From Caldibacillus debilis DSM 16016 (GTDB lineage Bacteria; Bacillota; Bacilli; Bacillales; Caldibacillaceae), in the NCBI RefSeq assembly GCF_000383875.1, contig NZ_KB912914.1, positions 21,363 through 85,362 on the forward strand: DNA of 64,000 nt. Reading direction: 5' to 3'. The notes beneath the pieces are model-generated. The model did not search any database. It was not told the DNA's origin and was given only the letters and a program-made list of their open reading frames with translations. Below are positions 58,833-64,000 of the stretch, piece after piece; within the stretch, counting starts at the first letter, position 1; each line of letters begins with the position of its first letter. A program made the translations under genes and the position numbers.

Positions 58833-59717
58833 TTATTTATTTTTCAACTGATTCATGACTTCTTCGGCAAAATTGTCCGACCGTTTTTCCAATCCTTCGC
58901 CGACCTCGAAGCGGACAAAGTCTTTGATCGTCGCCTGATGGGATTTGAGGAATTGTTCCACCGTTTGGTCGGGATTTTTGACGAAGGCTTGTTCCAACAG
59001 GCAGATGTCTTCAAAAAACTTGTTCAAGCGGCCTTCCACGATCCTCTCCACGATCTTTTCCGGTTTGCCTTCGTTCAACGCCTGTTGGGTGAGCACTTCC
59101 CTTTCCCGGTCGATTTCTTCTTTGGTGACCATGTCCCGGGAGATATACTTCGGGTTCAATGCGGCGATGTGCATGGCGACATCCTTCGCCACCGATTCAT
59201 CCTTCGTTCCTTCCAATACGGTCAATACCCCGATTTTGCTTCCCAGATGCAAGTAGGCGCCGAAGGCGTCATTGTCGCCTTTGCTGCGGATGGCAAAACG
59301 GCGGAGGGTGATTTTTTCGCCGATCTTGGCGACGGCGGAATGGATGTATTCGGAGACGGTTTGTCCGTTATCCATTTTCAATTCCAGCGCTTCTTCCACC
59401 GTTGCCGGTTTTTGCGCAAGCAAAACCGCCGCCAATTCTTCCACCAGTCGCTTGAACGTTTCGTTTTTCGCCACGAAGTCGGTTTCCGAGTTCACTTCCA
59501 AAATGACCGCATCGTTGCCGTCCGTCAAAATATGGGCGACCCCTTCCGCGGCGATTCGGTCCGCCTTCTTCTGGGCCTTGGCAATGCCCTTTTCCCGCAG
59601 GTAATCGATCGCTTTCTCCATATCGCCCCCGGTTTCCTGCAGCGCTTTTTTGCAATCCATCATTCCCGCGCCGGTCTTTTCCCGGAGTTCTTTCACCATT
59701 TGAGCAGTAATTGCCAT
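58833..59717 (-). CDS. tsf: Elongation factor Ts
   Basis: EF-Ts exchanges GDP for GTP on EF-Tu. The 294-residue protein has the N-terminal UBA-like domain ([21 protein letters not shown]) and the contact motif [17 protein letters not shown]. It follows rpsB by 101 bp, with a terminator-like hairpin between. Confidence 0.98.
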   Translation of the reverse strand: MAITAQMVKELREKTGAGMMDCKKALQETGGDMEKAIDYLREKGIAKAQKKADRIAAEGVAHILTDGNDAVILEVNSETDFVAKNETFKRLVEELAAVLLAQKPATVEEALELKMDNGQTVSEYIHSAVAKIGEKITLRRFAIRSKGDNDAFGAYLHLGSKIGVLTVLEGTKDESVAKDVAMHIAALNPKYISRDMVTKEEIDREREVLTQQALNEGKPEKIVERIVEGRLNKFFEDICLLEQAFVKNPDQTVEQFLKSHQATIKDFVRFEVGEGLEKRSDNFAEEVMNQLKNK

Positions 59718-59769
59718 CTTAAAATCCTCCTTAATGACGAAATAAAAAAACTTGCAGCGCCGGAAGTTC

Positions 59770-59808
59770 TTAAAAAAAGGTGATAAGGATTTCTCCGCTT
59801 ATCACCTT
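59770..59808 (-). terminator. Attenuating terminator between rpsB and tsf
   Basis: On the minus strand AAGGTGATAAG (59808-59798) pairs with CTTATCACCTT (59787-59777), followed by a run of T. It starts 11 bp after rpsB. Partial termination would set a higher S2 than EF-Ts message level. Confidence 0.8.
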
Positions 59809-59818
59809 CAATCTGGCC

Positions 59819-60577
59819 TTATTCCGCAACCGTGTCGGCAGCCGGTTCGCTCACGGCTTCAGCCGGGACAGGCGCTTCTCCATCCGAAGTTTGTTCGCCC
59901 TGCTTGCCTTCAATGACCGCGTCGGCAATTTTGGAAGTCAAAAGCTTTACCGCACGGATGGCGTCATCGTTGCCCGGAATCACATAGTCGATTTCATCCG
60001 GGTCGCAGTTCGTATCCACGATCGCGACGATCGGAATATTTAATTTGCGGGCTTCCTGAACGGCGATCCGTTCCTTCCTCGGATCGACGACATACAAGCA
60101 GTCGGGAAGTTCGTTCATTTCCTTGATTCCGCCCAGGAACTTTTCTAAACGTTCCTTTTCTTTACGAAGTTTTCCCACTTCTTTTTTCGGCAATACGTCA
60201 AAGGTGCCGTCTTCTTCCATCTTTTCGATTTCTTTTAAGCGTTGGATCCGTTTTTGGATCGTTTGGAAATTCGTCAGCGTTCCGCCGAGCCAGCGGTGGT
60301 TCACATAAAACATGCCCGCCCGTTCGGCTTCATCCTTGATCGATTCCTGGGCCTGCTTTTTGGTGCCGACGAACAAGATTTTGCCCCCGTCGGCGGCCAG
60401 TTGGCGGACGAATTGGTAGGCCTCTTCGAATTTCTTCACCGTCTTTTGCAAATCGATGATATAGATGCCGTTGCGTTCGGTGAAAATGTATTTTTTCATT
60501 TTCGGATTCCAACGGCGGGTTTGGTGTCCGAAATGAACACCGGCTTCAAGAAGCTGCTTCATGGAAATAACTGACAT
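59819..60577 (-). CDS. rpsB: 30S ribosomal protein S2
   Basis: S2 (252 residues) is a late-assembling 30S protein. It begins [23 protein letters not shown] and has [18 protein letters not shown] and [20 protein letters not shown]. The C-terminal 25 residues are an acidic Ala/Glu/Pro-rich tail. It heads rpsB-tsf-pyrH-frr and has its own promoter. Confidence 0.98.
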   Translation of the reverse strand: MSVISMKQLLEAGVHFGHQTRRWNPKMKKYIFTERNGIYIIDLQKTVKKFEEAYQFVRQLAADGGKILFVGTKKQAQESIKDEAERAGMFYVNHRWLGGTLTNFQTIQKRIQRLKEIEKMEEDGTFDVLPKKEVGKLRKEKERLEKFLGGIKEMNELPDCLYVVDPRKERIAVQEARKLNIPIVAIVDTNCDPDEIDYVIPGNDDAIRAVKLLTSKIADAVIEGKQGEQTSDGEAPVPAEAVSEPAADTVAE

Positions 60578-60689
60578 GCCTTCTCCTCCTCAATGGTTTT
60601 TTCCTCCGTCCGCTTCATCTTTAGGCAGGACTCCCGGCGGGAAGCACCGCTGCGTAAATCCGCGGACGTGTGTATTCACACCAAAAATT

Positions 60690-60719
60690 ACTATAGCATA
60701 ACCGGCATTGACATTTCAA
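60690..60719 (-). promoter_or_regulatory. Sigma-A promoter of rpsB
   Basis: On the minus strand TTGAAA (60719-60714), an 18-bp spacer and TATAGT (60695-60690). The leader to rpsB is about 105 nt. Confidence 0.65.
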
Positions 60720-61319
60720 GAAGCAAAAATCATGATCGCCGTTGCGCTTCCGCGGACCGGAAAAGGAAGATTGCGGCAGGACCGGAACGGGCAGCCGCTC
60801 CCGCTCCGGGAAAGGGGGGGCGCTTTTGGCGGCAAGCGGACCGAAGGCCCGGCCGGAACAAAAAAAACCGGCGGCGGGCCGGGCAAACGGCGCCGGTCAA
60901 ATCACCGGCAAAAAGACGGAAATGGGACGGACCCCGCCCTGATTGCCGCAAAAAAGCAGCGAATGGAAGCGGACGGGACCGTTCAAAAAGGAACGGAAAG
61001 CGTCCCGCAAATCCGGGGCCGCCCTTTTCGCCGGGGCGCAGGAAGGCGGGGACGCGCAAGCGGATGGGAAAAGCGGAAGCGAAACGTCCTGTCCCCGTCC
61101 TCCCTTAAGAACGGGGAGCGTCCGGAACGGAAACGGTACCTTGAACCGGAGCGGCGCCGCATGATCCGGCAAGGACAAACGGCGGCGTTGGCAAAGAGGG
61201 AACGCCCGGGCGAAAGCCCGTCCCCGGCGGTTGGGGCGGTCCGTAAGGAACGGGGGCTGAAGAAGGTCCGCGGAGGCGTGGATCCGGCCGGTCCTGGACG
61301 CCGGAAGAAAGGCAAAAAA
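60720..61319. other. GC-rich, purine-skewed spacer between swrB and rpsB
   Basis: About 600 bp. The plus strand is rich in GGAA, GGAC and GGGG words, opposite in skew to the minus-strand genes. Overlapping plus-strand frames of up to 220 codons encode Arg/Gly/Lys-rich low-complexity sequence unlike any protein I know. No repeat unit, RNA gene or clear swrB terminator is seen. Confidence 0.45.
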
Positions 61320-61916
61320 TTACTCGGCCCCACCCGGCGGAGACCCGGGCGGCCGATTCAAATAAAACTTTGAAAGGAGCTCCACTTCCGTCTTTCCCCG
61401 CTGCAGGCTCCGGGCGATTTCCTCGACGGAAAGCCCCTTTTTCTGCAAAACCTGAATTTTTTTCAGCAGGTCATCCTTGCGTTCCGGCGCGCCTTCCCCG
61501 GCGGGATCCCCTTCCGCGGGCGGTTTTCCCTTCCCCTGTCCCGCCGATGATTCGGGAGCCCTTGTCTTTCCGCTTCCGGCGGCCTTCCCCGCATGATAGG
61601 CCTTTTCCGCCATCCGGTAAGAGACGGAGGGAGAGCCCGCAACCGACGGGAGTCCGTTTTTGTTCCCGGCCGGCGGCGGACCGCTTTTCTCTTCCCTCTC
61701 CCCCTTGTTCCGCAATTCTTCGTACTTGGCTAAAAACCGTTCGTTTTCCTCTTTGATTTCCAGCAAAAAGCCGGCAATCAAATCCTCCATTTCCTTCTCC
61801 ATCTGCCGATAGCGGTTTTCCAGTTCCCGGAAGCGGTTCTGCCTGAGATATAAAAGGATGATGGCAAAAAAACCGATCAGGATGAGGATGAACTGAAAAA
61901 AGAGAAAAAATTCCAT
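61320..61916 (-). CDS. swrB: SwrB-like swarming motility protein (YlxL)
   Basis: A 198-residue protein with one N-terminal membrane helix (MEFFLFFQFILILIGFFAIILL in part), a coiled coil (residues about 27-75), a long Gly/Pro/Ser-rich linker and a C-terminal helical motif KKIQVLQKKGLSVEEIARSL with KGKTEVELL-type ending. This architecture and the position between sigD and rpsB match B. subtilis SwrB, which activates flagellar export and sigma-D. The ATG at 61916 follows AAGGAG. Confidence 0.8.
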   Translation of the reverse strand: MEFFLFFQFILILIGFFAIILLYLRQNRFRELENRYRQMEKEMEDLIAGFLLEIKEENERFLAKYEELRNKGEREEKSGPPPAGNKNGLPSVAGSPSVSYRMAEKAYHAGKAAGSGKTRAPESSAGQGKGKPPAEGDPAGEGAPERKDDLLKKIQVLQKKGLSVEEIARSLQRGKTEVELLSKFYLNRPPGSPPGGAE

Positions 61917-61951
61917 GGCGATCTCCTTCACTCGACGTTCTCTTTCCAGCC

Positions 61952-62263
61952 TTACCCGGAAATGTCGATAAACTTTCCTTTATAAGGGTGGGCGGCTTGT
62001 CCGCCCTTCGTTTTCTTCCTCTTCCCCTCTTCTTTTTGAAAGGGCCGCCCGTCCCTTCCCCTTCCGGGATTCCTTTCGTTTTTTACCGCGGCGGACTGTT
62101 CCTGCTGCAAAACCTTCGAGCGGTTGATTTCCTCCTGTTTTTCCGCTTGGTAAGCCGCCAGGTTTTGCATGGCGGCCGCCCGCTCCTGCTGTTCCGCCTG
62201 CATCTTCCCCGCATCCACCGTACGGGGGATCGCCACTTGCAATTCCACCGATTCTAAACCCAT
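61952..62263 (-). CDS. Small unnamed protein of the fla/che operon
   Basis: A 103-residue hydrophilic protein, not recognised. The first half is helical and Gln/Ala/Glu-rich (AEQQERAAAMQNLAAYQAEK), the second basic, and it ends HPYKGKFIDISG. It lies 30 bp after sigD and 35 bp before swrB, so it is co-transcribed with motility genes. Similar short genes with an HPYKG-IDI ending stand beside sigD in other flagellated Firmicutes as far as I recall. No membrane segment or catalytic motif is visible. Confidence 0.7.
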   Translation of the reverse strand: MGLESVELQVAIPRTVDAGKMQAEQQERAAAMQNLAAYQAEKQEEINRSKVLQQEQSAAVKNERNPGRGRDGRPFQKEEGKRKKTKGGQAAHPYKGKFIDISG

Positions 62264-62293
62264 CGCAAACGCCCCTTCCCATCTGCGGGTCGA

Positions 62294-63061
62294 TTAATAG
62301 CTGGCCATGTACCTGTTCATCATGTTGCGCAGCTGAAACAGCGCCTTGGAATGGATCTGGGAAATCCTCGATGTGGACAGGTTCAGGATTTGCCCGATTT
62401 CGGTAAATGTCAATTCCTCTTTGTAAAATAAGCTTAACACAAGCTGTTCCTTTTCGGAAAGGAGGGAAATCGCTTTTGCCATCTGTTCAATCGTTTCCTG
62501 GTAAACCAGCTCTTCTTCCGGACTCTTGCTCCGTTCGTCCTTGATGGCGAACGACTGGCCTTCTTTTTCCCCGTTTTCCGTGATCTGTTCGTCCGTGGAC
62601 AGGACGTTGGCGAAAAAGCTTTCGTTTAAAGTCGTATAAACGTCATCCGGGGAAATGTTCAATTCCGCGGCAATCTCCTCGGCCGTGACGCTGCGCAAAT
62701 ATTTTTGCTCCAGCCGGGCGATGGCCGCCTCCATTTTTTTGGCCTTTTCCCGGGTTTTGCGGGGAAGCCAGTCCTCTTTGCGGAGCCCGTCCAAAATGGA
62801 GCCGCGAATCCGGAAGGAAGCGTAAGTTTCAAACTTCAAATCCCTGTTTGCGTCGTATTTTTCCAAAGCTTCATATAAACCCATCATGCCCAGGCTGAGC
62901 AGCTCTTCCTTCGGGATCGATTTGGGCACGGTCTGGCCGATGCGGTCGGCGATATAATGGACGAGGGGCATGTATTTATGGATCAATTTGTTGCCGGCAT
63001 CGTCATCCCGGCCGTCCTTCCATCTTTCCCACAGCATTTGCTCCTTGCTTGCGTAAGGCAT
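62294..63061 (-). CDS. sigD: Flagellar/motility sigma factor SigD
   Basis: Sigma-D (FliA/WhiG class, 255 residues) directs transcription of late flagellar, chemotaxis and autolysin genes. Region 2 is clear (LIHKYMPLVHYIADRIGQ, DANRDLKFETYASFRIRGSI), then region 3 and region 4 with a helix-turn-helix (EELTFTEIGQILNLSTSRIS). The order cheC-cheD-sigD-swrB follows B. subtilis. The gene begins 23 bp after cheD. Confidence 0.97.
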   Translation of the reverse strand: MPYASKEQMLWERWKDGRDDDAGNKLIHKYMPLVHYIADRIGQTVPKSIPKEELLSLGMMGLYEALEKYDANRDLKFETYASFRIRGSILDGLRKEDWLPRKTREKAKKMEAAIARLEQKYLRSVTAEEIAAELNISPDDVYTTLNESFFANVLSTDEQITENGEKEGQSFAIKDERSKSPEEELVYQETIEQMAKAISLLSEKEQLVLSLFYKEELTFTEIGQILNLSTSRISQIHSKALFQLRNMMNRYMASY

Positions 63062-63084
63062 TTTCTTCCCTCCCTTTCGCCCGT

Positions 63085-63582
63085 TCAGATTTCCCGAATT
63101 CCTTTATTGACGGTCCGCACCGTTAAAATGCCGGTCTGGGGATCGAATTCGATCGTCCTTCCGCTCGATCCTCCCACGTCCTTGGCAACGACCGGAATGT
63201 TCAGCTTGGCCAGCTCATTTTCGACGGCTTCCACATTTCTCGGCCCAATCCGCATCAAATCGGATTTTAATGTGGTTTTGAACATTTGCGATCCCCCGGC
63301 AAGCTTGGCTTTCAAATTTTTGCTCCGCGCTCCGTTTTGGATCAATAATTGGAATAAAGCGGGAATCGCCGTATCGGCGAATTTTGCCGGATTGAACGCC
63401 TTGGTTCTCGCCAGCGAGCTGTCGGGAAGCATCACGTGAACCATCCCCGCCAGCTGCTGGGGGAGATCATAGATGATGACGCCGACGCAGGAACCCAGTC
63501 CGGAGGTGCGGATGACGGACGGCGACCGGACGATGTTCATTTCGGCAATTCCCACCTGGATAATCGACGGGGAGCTTTTCAT
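63085..63582 (-). CDS. cheD: Chemoreceptor glutamine deamidase CheD
   Basis: CheD deamidates receptor glutamines and forms a feedback complex with CheC. The 165-residue protein has the catalytic Cys in [12 protein letters not shown], His in [10 protein letters not shown] and the Thr near [13 protein letters not shown]-type sequence. Its start overlaps the cheC stop by 4 bp. It belongs to the end of the fla/che operon. Confidence 0.96.
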   Translation of the reverse strand: MKSSPSIIQVGIAEMNIVRSPSVIRTSGLGSCVGVIIYDLPQQLAGMVHVMLPDSSLARTKAFNPAKFADTAIPALFQLLIQNGARSKNLKAKLAGGSQMFKTTLKSDLMRIGPRNVEAVENELAKLNIPVVAKDVGGSSGRTIEFDPQTGILTVRTVNKGIREI

Positions 63583-64000
63583 TCACTACCAACCCCAAGG
63601 GCATCGAAGAGCACCCGGAAGCTGCCGGGGTCCGGCAATAAGAAGATATGCCCTTTTATGGAACCGGAATTGACCGCGGTGTCGATGATTTCCGTGTCAA
63701 TGACGATGGCCTGGTCGCTCTCCCGGGAAATTTCCAGCAGGCCGTAGCTGATGATCGCGCCGAACAAATCGATGACCGCTTCGGGAACGGAAGGCGTAAT
63801 CGGAAGCCGGATAAAATCGGACAAGGCGTTTAAGTAGGAACTTGCCAGGATGTTTCCCGCTTCCTGGAAGGCGGACAGGGCGATTTCCGGGTACGGGGGC
63901 CGGTCGAAGGAAAAATCGTCGATCCCGGTCATTTGCCGGACAAACAACGTCGCCTGATCCACCGGGAGGACGAAGAAGATGCTGCCGGTCACCTTCCCGT
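63579..64000 (-). CDS. cheC: CheY-P phosphatase CheC, C-terminal part
   Basis: The gene runs off the right edge; about 140 C-terminal residues are present. One active-site helix of the CheC family is visible ([18 protein letters not shown], with the Ser/Glu-Asn pattern); the other would lie outside the window. CheC removes phosphate from CheY-P slowly and is stimulated by CheD, whose gene overlaps it by 4 bp. A GTG at 63992 in-frame is not the true start, since the frame continues upstream. Confidence 0.93.
   Translation of the reverse strand, partial: GKVTGSIFFVLPVDQATLFVRQMTGIDDFSFDRPPYPEIALSAFQEAGNILASSYLNALSDFIRLPITPSVPEAVIDLFGAIISYGLLEISRESDQAIVIDTEIIDTAVNSGSIKGHIFLLPDPGSFRVLFDALGVGSE

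Noticed and set aside
60708-61373. 221-codon plus-strand open frame
   Set aside because: Arg/Gly/Lys low-complexity product, no ribosome-binding site, competing open frames on both strands, and it runs into swrB on the opposite strand.

Overview
The window looks like a chromosomal segment of a moderately GC-rich, probably thermophilic, spore-forming and flagellated member of the Bacillaceae. Protein sequences and gene order fit a Caldibacillus/Geobacillus-like relative of Bacillus subtilis, but the species name is inference. Supporting evidence is the presence of sporulation genes (spoVS, spoVFA/B, spoIIIE, ylmC, ylxY), the end of a fla/che operon with sigD, Firmicutes-type PolC, RNases Y and J, and gene order matching the B. 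subtilis sigD-to-recA-to-spoVS region. Nearly every gene is on the minus strand, so transcription runs from position 64000 toward 1.

Layout in transcription order: (a) 64000-61320, end of the fla/che operon (cheC, cheD, sigD, an unnamed small gene, swrB). (b) 60577-51425, rpsB-tsf-pyrH-frr-uppS-cdsA-dxr-rasP-proS: translation, lipid carrier and envelope supply, and intramembrane proteolysis. (c) polC. (d) 46377-38848, the nusA-infB operon: rimP-nusA-rnpM-ylxQ-infB-ylxP-rbfA-truB-ribF-rpsO. (e) pnp, ylxY, mlpA, ylmC. (f) 33206-28355, spoVFA-spoVFB-asd-dapG-dapA, making dihydrodipicolinate/diaminopimelate and the spore solute dipicolinate. (g) a 1.8-kb gene-free stretch holding two unusual repeat arrays. 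(h) rnjB-tepA-ylzJ-spoIIIE. (i) a nucleoside ABC importer, nupN-O-P-Q. (j) ymfF-ymfH-ymfI-ymfJ-ymfK-rodZ-pgsA-cinA-recA. (k) exoA, rny, ymdB, spoVS. (l) an SDR dehydrogenase and a decayed ISL3-type insertion sequence at the left edge.

There is no prophage, CRISPR array, tRNA or rRNA that I can see. Coding content is ordinary core genome. The unusual signals lie between genes: a perfect 15-bp inverted repeat that would bury the spoVS ribosome-binding site, with its other arm at the predicted 5' end of a sigma-H transcript; a 14-unit array with a 21-bp period between dapA and rnjB; five spaced palindromic elements next to it; a palindromic operator-like site at the nup promoter; several hairpins inside operons; and a TACAAT/ATTGTA inverted repeat shared by the rny and pnp upstream regions.

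Recurrent GC-rich spacers (6165-6683, 26702-28354, 33273-33733, 46511-46838, 51193-51408, 60720-61319) carry long overlapping open frames, but these have no recognisable protein content and I do not call genes in them.
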